Shown one piece after another: positions 8,405-16,190 of a stretch of 64,000 nucleotides of DNA. Origin of the DNA: Amycolatopsis lexingtonensis (GTDB lineage Bacteria; Actinomycetota; Actinomycetes; Mycobacteriales; Pseudonocardiaceae); the NCBI RefSeq assembly GCF_014873755.1, contig NZ_JADBEG010000001.1:5377501-5441500 (forward strand), written 5' to 3'. Every line of letters starts with the position of its first letter. Position 1 is the stretch's first letter. The notes beneath the pieces were generated by a model. The model searched no databases, was not told where the DNA came from, and saw only the letters and a program-made list of their open reading frames with translations. A program made the translations under genes and the position numbers.

Positions 8405-9733
8405 TCAGTCCGCCAGCAGGTCGTCCGGGCTCCCGCTCGCCAGCCCGGCCAGCACGTCCAGCGCGGCGGCCAGGGTCTCCACCGGCGGCGCCGACACCGC
8501 GACCCGCACGGCGTTCGGCGCGTGGCCGGGCAGCACGGCGAAGGCCGCCGCCGGGGACAGCGCGATCCCGCGCTTGGCCGCGGCCGCCACGAACGTGTCC
8601 GCGCGCCACTGCTCCGGCAGTTCCCACCAGCGGTGGTACGAAGCCGCGTCGCCGCGCAGGCCCGGCAGCTTTTCCCCGACCACCAGCGCCCGCGCGGCGG
8701 CGTCCCGGCGCTTGGCGGCTTCGACTTCGGCGAGGGTGCCGGTGACGATCCACTGGGTCGCCGCTTCGACTGCGAACCGGGACGCCGCCCAGCCGCCCGA
8801 GCGCACCGACGACGCCAGCCGCGCGGCCCAGCGCGGTGGCGGCACCAGGAAACCCGCCGTCAGGCCGGGTGCGACGCGTTTGGACAGGCTGTCGGCGAAG
8901 ACCGTCCGCTCGGGCGCGTACGCGGCGAACGGCCGGACGTCGTCGCGCAGGAACGTGTAGATGCCGTCCTCGATCACCGGCAGGTCGAGCCGCGCGACGA
9001 CGTCGGCCAGCTCTTCCCGCCGTCGCGGGGACATCGTCGTGCCCAGCGGGTTGTGCAGCGTCGGCTGGACGTACAGCGCGCGCACCGGCTCGGCCGCGGC
9101 GAGCGCCGCCGGCACGAGGCCGTCCTCGTCGGTTTCGATCGGCACCAGCTCGATCCCGAGCCGCGAAGCGAGGGCTTTGACCACCGGGTACGTCAGCGAC
9201 TCCACCGCGAGCCGCTCCCCCACCGGGACGAACGCGGCGATCGCCGCCGCGATGGCCTGCCTGCCGTTGCCGGTGAACAGGACCGCCGCCGGGTCCGGCC
9301 GCCAGCCGCCGCGGGCGAGCAGCGACGCCGCCGCCGTCCGCGCCGCCGGGGTGCCCGCGGCACCGATCGGGTGCAGGGCCGCGGTCAGGACGTCCGCGCG
9401 CAGCAACGGTTCCAGCGCTTTCGCCAGCAGCGCCGACGCCTCGGGCAGGACGGCGAAGTTGAGCTCGAGGTCGACGCGGGCGTCGCCGGGCTCGGCGAGC
9501 GCGGGCTCGGGCGGCGGCTTCGCGGCCCGGACGAACGTGCCGCGGCCGACCTCGCCGACCGCCAGGCCACGCCGGACGAGCTCGCCGTAGACGCGGGCGG
9601 CGGTGGAGTTCGCGATGCCGCGCTGGCGCGCGAAGCGGCGCTGCGGCGGGAGCCGGTCGCCGGGGCGGAGGCGGCCCGCCTCGATGTCGGCGGCGAGGGC
9701 GTCCGCGACGACGCGGTAGTCGTCCATCTCCAC
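8405..9733 (-). CDS. MocR-type GntR regulator with aminotransferase domain
   Basis: A 442-residue PLP-dependent regulator: an N-terminal GntR winged helix (DYRVVADALAADIEAG, then LPPQRRFARQRGIANST near residue 45) fused to a fold-type I aminotransferase domain. The PLP lysine is likely in DSLSKRVAPGLTAG near residue 275. MocR proteins sense PLP or amino compounds and control vitamin B6 or amine genes. Two in-frame starts exist, GTG at 9733 and ATG at 9727; GGGAAGGTGGAG favours the ATG. It is divergent from the O-methyltransferase gene, with a palindromic repeat in the shared spacer, and upstream of the flavin monooxygenase. Confidence 0.85.
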   Translation of the reverse strand: MEMDDYRVVADALAADIEAGRLRPGDRLPPQRRFARQRGIANSTAARVYGELVRRGLAVGEVGRGTFVRAAKPPPEPALAEPGDARVDLELNFAVLPEASALLAKALEPLLRADVLTAALHPIGAAGTPAARTAAASLLARGGWRPDPAAVLFTGNGRQAIAAAIAAFVPVGERLAVESLTYPVVKALASRLGIELVPIETDEDGLVPAALAAAEPVRALYVQPTLHNPLGTTMSPRRREELADVVARLDLPVIEDGIYTFLRDDVRPFAAYAPERTVFADSLSKRVAPGLTAGFLVPPPRWAARLASSVRSGGWAASRFAVEAATQWIVTGTLAEVEAAKRRDAAARALVVGEKLPGLRGDAASYHRWWELPEQWRADTFVAAAAKRGIALSPAAAFAVLPGHAPNAVRVAVSAPPVETLAAALDVLAGLASGSPDDLLAD

Positions 9734-9801
9734 CTTCCCGCTTCCGGTCGCTCCTGAGCATGATCCCAGGCCGCCCAGGACCCCGCCGTCCCGCCTCGCG
9801 A

Positions 9802-9887
9802 GCGCCCCAAGGCGGCCTTGGTTGCGTCTGACGCACCGAAGGCCGCCTTGGGTGCGTCTGACGCACCGAAGGCCACATTGGGGCGCT
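9802..9887. repeat. Intergenic palindromic repeat, CCAATGTGGC family, copy 2
   Basis: Three arms alternate with two GTGCGTCTGACGCAC-like centres: GCGCCCCAAGGCGGCC, then GGCCGCCTTGGG, then GGCCACATTGGGGCGC. Compared with the copies at 24489 and 35513, the left arms read AAGGCGGCCTT instead of AATGTGGCCTT, and the middle arm changes with them, so pairing is kept. It sits between two divergent genes, in promoter territory, which argues against a purely terminator role. Confidence 0.85.
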
Positions 9888-9951
9888 GGGTCCGCTGTCG
9901 CGATCTCCGGTGCCTGGCGTCCCAGCCCGCTAGGTTGGCCGTGGAGGTGCC

Positions 9952-10608
9952 ATGACCGACAAGACCTGGACCGAAGTCGACGACTACCTCACCGAAGCCC
10001 TGCTCGCGCCCGATCCGGTGCTCGACGACGCGCTCGCCGATTCGGCCGCCGCCGGGCTGCCGTCCATCGCCGTCGCGCCCAACCAGGGCAAGCTGCTGAA
10101 CCTGCTCGCCCGCCTGTCCGGGGCGCGGACGATCCTCGAGATCGGCACGCTCGGCGGGTACAGCACGATCTGGCTGGCCCGCGCGCTCCCGGCCGGCGGC
10201 AAGCTGGTGACCTGCGAATACGAACCGAAGCACGCGGAAGTCGCGAAGGCGAACCTGGCGCGGGCGGGCTTCGGCGAGGACGTCGCCGAAATCCGCGTCG
10301 GCGCCGCGCTGGACACGCTGCCCATGCTCACCGGGCCGTTCGACTTCGTGTTCATCGACGCCGACAAGGCCAACCTGGCGAACTACGTGCGGGCCGCGCT
10401 CGAGCTGTCCCGGCCGGGCACCGCGATCGTCGTCGACAACGTGGTGCGCCAGGGCCGGGTCGCCGACGCGAGCAGCGACGACCCGAACGTCCGGGGCGCG
10501 CGGGCGATGTTCGACGTGCTCGCCGCCGAGCCGCGGCTGGACGCGACCGCCGTCCAGACCGTCGGGACCAAGGGGCACGACGGCTTCGTGCTGGCCATCG
10601 TCCGCTGA
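9952..10608 (+). CDS. Class I SAM-dependent O-methyltransferase (family 3)
   Basis: A 218-residue cation-dependent O-methyltransferase of the catechol/caffeoyl-CoA type. The SAM-binding motif ILEIGTLGGYSTIWLARAL is at residues 62-80 and the metal-binding region FDFVFIDADKANLANYV near 127-143, followed by VVDNVVRQGRV. Such enzymes methylate one hydroxyl of vicinal dihydroxy aromatics; the substrate is unknown. An AGGTG sequence precedes the ATG. Its stop is immediately next to the stop of the convergent PBP gene (no gap). It might act with the neighbouring flavin monooxygenase in tailoring an aromatic compound, which is speculation. Confidence 0.88.
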   Translation: MTDKTWTEVDDYLTEALLAPDPVLDDALADSAAAGLPSIAVAPNQGKLLNLLARLSGARTILEIGTLGGYSTIWLARALPAGGKLVTCEYEPKHAEVAKANLARAGFGEDVAEIRVGAALDTLPMLTGPFDFVFIDADKANLANYVRAALELSRPGTAIVVDNVVRQGRVADASSDDPNVRGARAMFDVLAAEPRLDATAVQTVGTKGHDGFVLAIVR

Positions 10609-12498
10609 TCAGCGCGGTGGCCGCGCCACCGGTGACGGCGGCGGCACCACCTGGTGCGCCGCCGTCATGAACGCGCGCCAGACGTCGGCCGGGACGACGT
10701 CACCGGTCAGCTTCGCGCCGCCGGCGTCCTTCAGCCGCCGGTCGTCGTCGGAGCCGATCCAGACCGCGGTCGCGAGCTGCGGGGTGTAGCCGACGGCCCA
10801 GGCGTCCTGGTTGTCCGGGCTGTTGCCGTGCTCGGCCTCGCCGGTGCGCAGCGCGGCGCCGCCGCGGTCGGTCAGGGTGCTCGTGACGTCCCGGGCGACG
10901 CGGTGGCTCGCGTCGTCGTCGCCGAACGCCGGGGTCGCGGTGTCCGGCGCTTCCCAGATCACCGCGCCGCTCTCGTCCCGGACCTTCGCGACCAGGTGCG
11001 GGGTGGCGCGCCGGCCGTCGGCGGCGAAGGTCGCGTAGGCGCCGGCCAGGTCGAGCGGCCGCACCGGGTAGCGGCCGATCGCGATGCCCGGCCCGATGAG
11101 GAAGCCGTCCTTCTCGCGCATCGTCGGCACGCCGTCGACGGTCTCCGGGATGCCGGCCTGGCGCGCGGTCTCGCTCAGCGCGTCCGGGCCGAGCTGCTTC
11201 GCCAGCGCGACGAACGGGCCGTCGGCGTGGCTCGTCATCGCCGTGCGCGGGGTGCACTTCGGGCCGCAGACGTCCGGGTACTGGAAGCTCTCGCCGAGGA
11301 ACTCGAGCTTCGACGGCGACGGGATCGGCTGATCCGCGCCGTAGCCGTGGCGCAGCAACGCGGCGAGCGTGAAGGGGTAGAACGCCGAGCCCGGCGCGTG
11401 CGAGGTACCCGCGTAGTCGCGGACGCCCTGGTCGCCGCCGTTGTAGGCGCGGACGGCACCGGACCGCGGGTCGATCGCCACGACCGCGCCGCGGAACTCC
11501 TTCGGTTCGCCCTTCAGCCGCTCCTGCAACGCTTTCTTGGCGGCGTCCTGCATCCCGCGGTCCAGCGTCGTCTCGACCGTCATGTTCCCCTGCTGGAGCC
11601 GGTTCAGCGGGAAGCCTGCCCGGTCGAGCTCGGCGAGCACCTGCTGCTTGACGTGGAATTCGTCGTAGGTGACGCGGCCCGCGCGGGTTTCCGACGGCGG
11701 CTGGATTTCCGCGCCGGGGTACGCCATCGCCTCGCCGGCCTTCACGTACCCGCGGCCGCGGAGCTTGTCGCGCACGTACTCCCAGCGCCGCGTGGCGTGG
11801 GCGTCGCCGGAGGCGGCCGGGTCGTGCACCGACGGCGACTGGATCATCCCGGCGAGGAAAGCCGCTTCGCTCCAGGTGATCGAGTCGTCGAGCTTCCGGC
11901 CGAAGTAGGCGTTCATCGCCGCCGACGGCCCGAACGTGCCGCGGCCGAAGGAGATGATGTTGACGTAGCTCTCGAAGATCTGTTCCTTGCTCTGCTCCTG
12001 GGTGATCTTCGTGGCCAGCACGAGCTCGGCGAACTTGCGGCCGATCGTGGCGTCGTCGTCGCCGGTGGACTTCTTGATGTACTGCTGGGTGATCCCGGAG
12101 CCGCCGCCGACGCCGGTCAGGAACGCGCGGCCGATGCCGGTCGGGTCGAAACCCTGGTTGTCCCAGAAGGTCGGGTCCTCGGTGGCGATGATGGCGTCCC
12201 GCAGCTTCGCGGGCACCTGCGCGTAGGGCACGAACATCCGGTCGCCGTCGGCCGGGATCACCTTCAGCAGCTCGGATCCGTCGGCGTACTGCAGCACGAC
12301 GGTCTTGTCCAGCCCGGCCAGGACCTCTTGCGGGCTGCGGACGTCGAGCACGAGGTAGGCGACCCAGAACGCGATCAGCGGGACGCCGACGAACACCCCG
12401 GCCGTCCAGTACGCGATCCGCCGGACGCGCCGCCACCGCCGCCGTCGCGGGGTGGTCTCAGTCGATTCCTCGGTCGGTTCCTCGGTCGGCAAGGTCAC
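10609..12498 (-). CDS. Class A PBP-like glycosyltransferase with degenerate transpeptidase motifs
   Basis: A 629-residue bifunctional-type penicillin-binding protein: Arg-rich cytoplasmic tail, one membrane helix (about residues 28-50), a GT51 glycosyltransferase domain and a C-terminal transpeptidase-like domain. GT51 motifs look intact: EDPTFWDNQGFDPTGIGRA near residue 107 and GGGSGITQQYIKK near 132. The transpeptidase motifs are altered: the usual S-x-F-K reads APGSAFYPF (Lys to Tyr, near residue 371), the SxN box reads SHADGPF, and KTG reads RTG near 551. It probably polymerises glycan strands at the membrane surface but may not cross-link. GTG start; the MarR gene lies upstream on the same strand. 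Confidence 0.85.
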   Translation of the reverse strand: MTLPTEEPTEESTETTPRRRRWRRVRRIAYWTAGVFVGVPLIAFWVAYLVLDVRSPQEVLAGLDKTVVLQYADGSELLKVIPADGDRMFVPYAQVPAKLRDAIIATEDPTFWDNQGFDPTGIGRAFLTGVGGGSGITQQYIKKSTGDDDATIGRKFAELVLATKITQEQSKEQIFESYVNIISFGRGTFGPSAAMNAYFGRKLDDSITWSEAAFLAGMIQSPSVHDPAASGDAHATRRWEYVRDKLRGRGYVKAGEAMAYPGAEIQPPSETRAGRVTYDEFHVKQQVLAELDRAGFPLNRLQQGNMTVETTLDRGMQDAAKKALQERLKGEPKEFRGAVVAIDPRSGAVRAYNGGDQGVRDYAGTSHAPGSAFYPFTLAALLRHGYGADQPIPSPSKLEFLGESFQYPDVCGPKCTPRTAMTSHADGPFVALAKQLGPDALSETARQAGIPETVDGVPTMREKDGFLIGPGIAIGRYPVRPLDLAGAYATFAADGRRATPHLVAKVRDESGAVIWEAPDTATPAFGDDDASHRVARDVTSTLTDRGGAALRTGEAEHGNSPDNQDAWAVGYTPQLATAVWIGSDDDRRLKDAGGAKLTGDVVPADVWRAFMTAAHQVVPPPSPVARPPR

Positions 12499-12564
12499 GA
12501 ATGGATGACGGCCGGACGGGTGAAAAGGTTCTGTGGAGAACCGACGGGGGTTGTTCGAATCCTG

Positions 12565-13062
12565 TCAAGACGTCCCCTTGGCCCGGCGGGGCGCCGCCGA
12601 GCGGGGTGGCGTCGAGCGCATGTGGTCCCGCACCGGCGCCAGCAGGCCGGCGAGCGTCTCGACGTCGGCGCGGGACAGCTTCTCGAACAGCAGGCCCGAG
12701 ACCACCTCGACGTGCCCGGGCAGCACCCGGGCGAGCCGCTCGCGCCCGGCGTCGGTGATGGTGACCGTCGTGCTCCGCTCGTCGTCCGGGGACGGGGCGC
12801 GGGTGACCAGGCCCGCTTTCTCGAGCAGGCTCGCCTGGTAGGTCAGGCCGCTGCGGCTGTAGACGACGCCGTCGGCCAGGTCGGTCATGCGGTGGCTGCC
12901 CGACGGCGAGTCCCCGAGCCGGGCCAGCAGCTGGAACTGGACGTAGCTGAGCTCGCCCGCCTCGCGCAGCTGCTGCTCGACCGCGTGCCGCAGCAGGCTC
13001 GTCACCTCGATGAGGTCGAAGTAGGCGCCGAGCTGCACGGGGTCGAGTGAGGGTGTGCCCAT
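12565..13062 (-). CDS. MarR-family transcriptional regulator
   Basis: A 165-residue winged-helix repressor. The recognition region is MTDLADGVVYSRSGLTYQ around residues 60-77 and the wing contains PDDERSTTVTITDAG near 95-109. It has no cysteine, so it is unlikely to be a thiol sensor and probably binds a small ligand. The start at 13062 follows closely on a palindrome CTTCGAATTCGAAG (13078-13091), and two longer copies lie before the quinone oxidoreductase gene at 14116, so it most likely represses itself, the divergent XRE gene and that oxidoreductase. Confidence 0.88.
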   Translation of the reverse strand: MGTPSLDPVQLGAYFDLIEVTSLLRHAVEQQLREAGELSYVQFQLLARLGDSPSGSHRMTDLADGVVYSRSGLTYQASLLEKAGLVTRAPSPDDERSTTVTITDAGRERLARVLPGHVEVVSGLLFEKLSRADVETLAGLLAPVRDHMRSTPPRSAAPRRAKGTS

Positions 13063-13077
13063 GGCCGGAGTGTACTG

Positions 13078-13091
13078 CTTCGAATTCGAAG
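13078..13091. promoter_or_regulatory. Perfect palindrome CTTCGAATTCGAAG, probable MarR operator
   Basis: The 14-bp palindrome lies in the 54-base gap between the divergent MarR and XRE genes, 16 bases from the MarR start, where bound protein would block both promoters. The same core, extended to 16 bp, occurs twice more at 14039-14054 and 14077-14092. I did not notice the core elsewhere in the window. Confidence 0.75.
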
Positions 13092-13116
13092 TGGTGCGGT
13101 GGTGCAGACTGGCGCC

Positions 13117-13962
13117 ATGTCGCTGTCCGAACTCGGCGCCGCGGTCCGCTGGTTGCGTGAACACACTTCGCCACCCGGACCTCGGGCCGGGCGACGGGTG
13201 CGCGGACTGCGCCGGGAAGAGCTCGCCGAGCTGGCCGGGGTGTCCGCGGACTACGTGCGACGGCTGGAGCAGGGACGCCGCCACCCGTCGGCCGGCGTGG
13301 TGACCGCCATCGCCCGCGCGTTGCGGGTCAGCCGGGCGGACTACGAACGGCTCTGCGCGCTCGCCGGGTACGCCGCGACGGACGGGCTGGTACCGCGCGA
13401 AGCCGGCGCGGCGGCGATCCGGCTGCTGGAGCGGTTCGACGACACTCCGGCGTTCCTGACCGACACCGCGTGGAACGTCGTCGCCGTCAACGGCGCGTGG
13501 CTGGCGCTCGGCGGCGGGGCGGCGCCCGGGCGCGCGCGGGACTGGAACGTCGCGTGGCGCACGTTCTGCGACGCGCGCGGGGAGATCACCCGCACCGACG
13601 AGCACCAGGCCGGGTTCCGGGCCGCGCTCGCCGCCCGGCTGCGCGACACGCACCTGCGCCACCCCGGCGACCCCGCGCTGGCCGAGCTCGTCGACGAGCT
13701 GCGCAGCACCAGCCGGGCGTTCGACGTCTTGTGGCGCAGCCCGGAAACGGTGTCCGCGTACGAAAACCGGGCCGTGTTCCGCACTCCGGACGGCGAGGAC
13801 ATCGCGCTCGACGGCAGCCTGCTCGGGGTGCCCGGCGACGACCTGATGGCGGTGGTCCTCACCGCGGCCCCGGGCTCGGCCGACGCGGCCCGCCTCGGCG
13901 AGGTCGTCCGCGCCGCCCGCGGGCCGGCCGTGCTCAGGGTGGGCCAAACCGGCCCAGGCTGA
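13117..13962 (+). CDS. XRE-family regulator with MmyB-like ligand-binding domain
   Basis: A 281-residue regulator: an N-terminal helix-turn-helix of the Cro/C1 type (REELAELAGVSADYVRRLEQ at about residues 34-53) and a C-terminal PAS-like domain of the MmyB type (TAWNVVAVNGAWLALGGG near 118, then DTHLRHPGDPALAELVDEL near 180). Proteins of this architecture are common in actinomycetes and are thought to bind fatty acids or related ligands and regulate adjacent oxidoreductases. The ATG at 13117 is preferred; an in-frame GTG at 13099 would add six residues. It is divergent from marR and shares its operator region, and leads towards the oxidoreductase gene. Confidence 0.85.
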   Translation: MSLSELGAAVRWLREHTSPPGPRAGRRVRGLRREELAELAGVSADYVRRLEQGRRHPSAGVVTAIARALRVSRADYERLCALAGYAATDGLVPREAGAAAIRLLERFDDTPAFLTDTAWNVVAVNGAWLALGGGAAPGRARDWNVAWRTFCDARGEITRTDEHQAGFRAALAARLRDTHLRHPGDPALAELVDELRSTSRAFDVLWRSPETVSAYENRAVFRTPDGEDIALDGSLLGVPGDDLMAVVLTAAPGSADAARLGEVVRAARGPAVLRVGQTGPG

Positions 13963-14038
13963 CCGGGGCCGCGCCCACGATCCTGGGTCCCGGGTGGATC
14001 AAGGACGTCTCCCGAGCCGGCGGTGACCGGCATCACTT

Positions 14039-14092
14039 GCTTCGAATTCGAAGCAGTTGTACTGTTCCCTTCAGTTGCTTCGAATTCGAAGC
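14039..14092. promoter_or_regulatory. Two GCTTCGAATTCGAAGC palindromes, probable MarR operators
   Basis: Two identical 16-bp palindromes at 14039-14054 and 14077-14092 are spaced 38 bp centre to centre and end 23 bases before the oxidoreductase ATG. TTGTACT lies between them and may be part of a promoter. They match the site in front of the MarR gene. Two sites on about the same face pattern would suit cooperative binding of two dimers. Confidence 0.78.
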
Positions 14093-14115
14093 TTTTCCCG
14101 AAAGCGAGAACCCCG

Positions 14116-15054
14116 ATGAAGGCAGTGCGTTTCCACGACTACGGCACCCCCGACGTCCTGCGGTACGAAGAAGCCGACCTGCCGGTGCCCGCCGCCGGGC
14201 AGGTCCGGCTCCGGGTCGCCGCGACGTCGTTCAACCCCGTCGACGGCAACATCCGCGGCGGTTTCATGCGCGGCCCCATCCCGGTGGAGCTGCCGCACAC
14301 CCCCGGCATCGACGTCGCCGGCACGGTCGACGAGCTGGGCGAAGGCGTCGAGGGCCTCGCAGTGGGCGACCGGGTCGTCGGCTTCCTGCCGATGGACGGC
14401 GCTGGCGCGGCCGCGGAGTACGTCGTGGCACCGGCGTCGGTCCTCACGTCGGCACCGGCGGACGTCCCGCTGGCGGACGCCGCGGCGTTGCCGCTGGTGG
14501 GGCTGACCGCTTACCAGGCGCTGTTCGACCACGCGAAGCTGACCGCCGGGCAGCGGGTGCTGGTCAACGGGGCCGGCGGAGCGGTCGGCGGGTACGCCGT
14601 GCAGCTGGCGCACGGCGCCGGCGCCCACGTCATCGCCACGGCGGGCCCGCGCAGTGGGGCATCGGTCAAGGCGGCCGGCGCCGACGAGGTCGTCGACCAC
14701 ACGACCACTTCGGTGCCCGCGGCGGTGACGGAGCCGGTCGATGTCGTGCTCAACCTGGCCCCGGTCGACCCGGCGGAGCTAGCCGCGCTGGTCGGCCTGA
14801 TCCGCCCGGGCGGGGTGCTGGTGAACACGACGGTGTGGATGCCCGCGCCGTCGGATGAAGCGCGAGGGGTGCGCGGGATCGATCTGTTCGTCCGCAGTGA
14901 CGCCGGGCAGCTGGCGAAGCTGGTGGGGATGGTCGACCGGGGCGAGCTGCGGGTCGAGGTCGCCGAGCGGGTGGCGTTGCCCGAGCTGCCGGCGCTGCAC
15001 GCACGGGCCGCCGAGGGCGGGGTGCACGGCAAGGTCGTCGTCGTGCCTGCTTGA
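14116..15054 (+). CDS. NADP-dependent quinone oxidoreductase-like MDR
   Basis: A 312-residue medium-chain reductase of the zinc-free quinone oxidoreductase type. It starts MKAVRFHDYGTPDVL, carries the catalytic-domain motif NPVDGNIRGG near residue 38, and has the nucleotide-binding GAGGAVGGYAVQLAHG at about 152-167. These enzymes reduce quinones or alpha,beta-unsaturated carbonyls with NADPH in the cytosol. No zinc ligands are visible. The two MarR palindromes directly upstream mean it is the likely structural target of that regulator, giving an inducible defence against an electrophile or quinone. The stop is 3 bases from the convergent FadR-type gene. Confidence 0.87.
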   Translation: MKAVRFHDYGTPDVLRYEEADLPVPAAGQVRLRVAATSFNPVDGNIRGGFMRGPIPVELPHTPGIDVAGTVDELGEGVEGLAVGDRVVGFLPMDGAGAAAEYVVAPASVLTSAPADVPLADAAALPLVGLTAYQALFDHAKLTAGQRVLVNGAGGAVGGYAVQLAHGAGAHVIATAGPRSGASVKAAGADEVVDHTTTSVPAAVTEPVDVVLNLAPVDPAELAALVGLIRPGGVLVNTTVWMPAPSDEARGVRGIDLFVRSDAGQLAKLVGMVDRGELRVEVAERVALPELPALHARAAEGGVHGKVVVVPA

Positions 15055-15057
15055 GCG

Positions 15058-15783
15058 TCAGGACAGGAAGGCGCGGAGCAGGGACGCCGTGCCTTCGATG
15101 TGCTCCGCCATCGCCTGGCGGGCCGCGGGGGCGTCGCCGGCGAGGATGGCGTCGACAATGGCCTCGTGCTGGGCGTTCGAGTGCTCGAGGTTGGGCGGGA
15201 GCAGCGGGATGCGGTCGAGCAGCTGGTTGACGCGGGTGCGGGCGTCGGCCATCGCCGTGGTCAGGGAGCCGGATGCGGTGACCTCGGCGATCGCCAGGTG
15301 CAGCCGGGAATCCTTGCGGCGGTAGTCGTCGAGGTCGGCACCCGCGGCCTCGGCGAGCGTGCCGGTGAGGTGCTGCCGGTCGGCGGGGCTCAGCGAACGC
15401 GCGGCGGCCATCTCCGCGGCGCCGGTTTCGAGGACGTAGCGGAGGCTCAGCGCGTCCTCGAGCGCGACGGTGTCGACCTTGCCGCTGGGTGATTTCTCGG
15501 AAGGTGCGGGAAGGCTGTCGTTCACGAACGTGCCGCCGTACCGGCCCCGGCGTGACTCCACGTAACCAGCGTCGGCGAGGGCGCGGATGGCTTCCCGCAG
15601 CGTCACGCGGCTGACCCCGAGCCGCTCGGCCAGCTCCCGTTCCGACGGCAGCCGCTCCCCCGCGCCGACCACCCCGAGCCGGATCGCCTGCAGCAGCCGC
15701 TCGACGGTCTCCTCGAAGGCGTTGCCCGCGCGAACCGGCCGGAACAGCGCTTCACCGGCGTTCGCCACCGAGGTCGACTCCAT
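15058..15783 (-). CDS. FadR-subfamily GntR regulator with FCD domain
   Basis: A 241-residue regulator. The N-terminal GntR winged helix is clear (GERLPSERELAERLGVSRVT near residues 41-60, then YVESRRGRYGGTFV). The C-terminal FCD helical domain keeps the metal/ligand residues: Asp and His in RKDSRLHLAIAE near 155, His in NAQHEAIVDAI near 205 and His in MAEHIEGT near 227. FCD regulators respond to carboxylic acids such as pyruvate, lactate or gluconate. The neighbour upstream is a small unknown gene and the oxidoreductase converges on it, so its target may be elsewhere. Confidence 0.87.
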   Translation of the reverse strand: MESTSVANAGEALFRPVRAGNAFEETVERLLQAIRLGVVGAGERLPSERELAERLGVSRVTLREAIRALADAGYVESRRGRYGGTFVNDSLPAPSEKSPSGKVDTVALEDALSLRYVLETGAAEMAAARSLSPADRQHLTGTLAEAAGADLDDYRRKDSRLHLAIAEVTASGSLTTAMADARTRVNQLLDRIPLLPPNLEHSNAQHEAIVDAILAGDAPAARQAMAEHIEGTASLLRAFLS

Positions 15784-15924
15784 CCCGCGAGTCTAGGCCC
15801 CCGGCGTTGGTCACCGAGTGTTCACGCCGGGGTGTTCGCGCCGCGGAAAACCGGTGGATCCGGACGGCCACGGTGAGCGACGATGGAGCGACCGACACCG
15901 AACATCGACGCAGGGGGCGATCCG

Positions 15925-16134
15925 GTGCACTTCCTGATGGCCGAGGACTTGGTCCACGAACGGGAGAACGAGCTGCGCCACCGCGTGCGCAACCGCCCGC
16001 CCGGCGGGGCGGCGCCCCGACGCCGAACGGGCACGAGACGCCAGCAGTTCGGCTGGACCCTGGTCGAGGTCGGCCTGCGGCTGGCGACCGAGCCGGACGG
16101 AGCTAGCGCCGCTAGAAAAACGCATCTTTCCTAG
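15925..16134 (+). CDS. Small Arg-rich hypothetical protein, 69 aa
   Basis: A short basic protein starting VHFLMAEDLVHERENELRH, with an N-terminal amphipathic helix and an Arg/Pro-rich middle. An AGGGGGCG sequence 6 bases before the GTG at 15925 supports that start; an ATG at 15883 in the same frame has no such site. Small proteins with this HERENELRH-type opening are frequent in actinobacteria and are of unknown role. Its last codons (RKTHLS) are encoded inside a repeated palindrome, so the 3' end may have been replaced by the repeat. Confidence 0.5.
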   Translation: MHFLMAEDLVHERENELRHRVRNRPPGGAAPRRRTGTRRQQFGWTLVEVGLRLATEPDGASAARKTHLS

Positions 16135-16182
16135 GGAAAGTTCGGCCTCGGCGCCCCCGAGCCGCATCTTTCTCGGGGAAAG
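16122..16182. repeat. Two direct GCATCTTTC-N6-AAAG hairpin units between convergent genes
   Basis: Two direct units, GCATCTTTCCTAGGGAAAG and GCATCTTTCTCGGGGAAAG, flank a short GCCTCGG...CCGAGCC inverted repeat. Each unit is a near-palindrome. The cluster lies between the 3' ends of the small protein gene and sdaA and could act as a two-way transcription stop. Confidence 0.6.
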
Positions 16183-16190
16183 TGGCGGCG

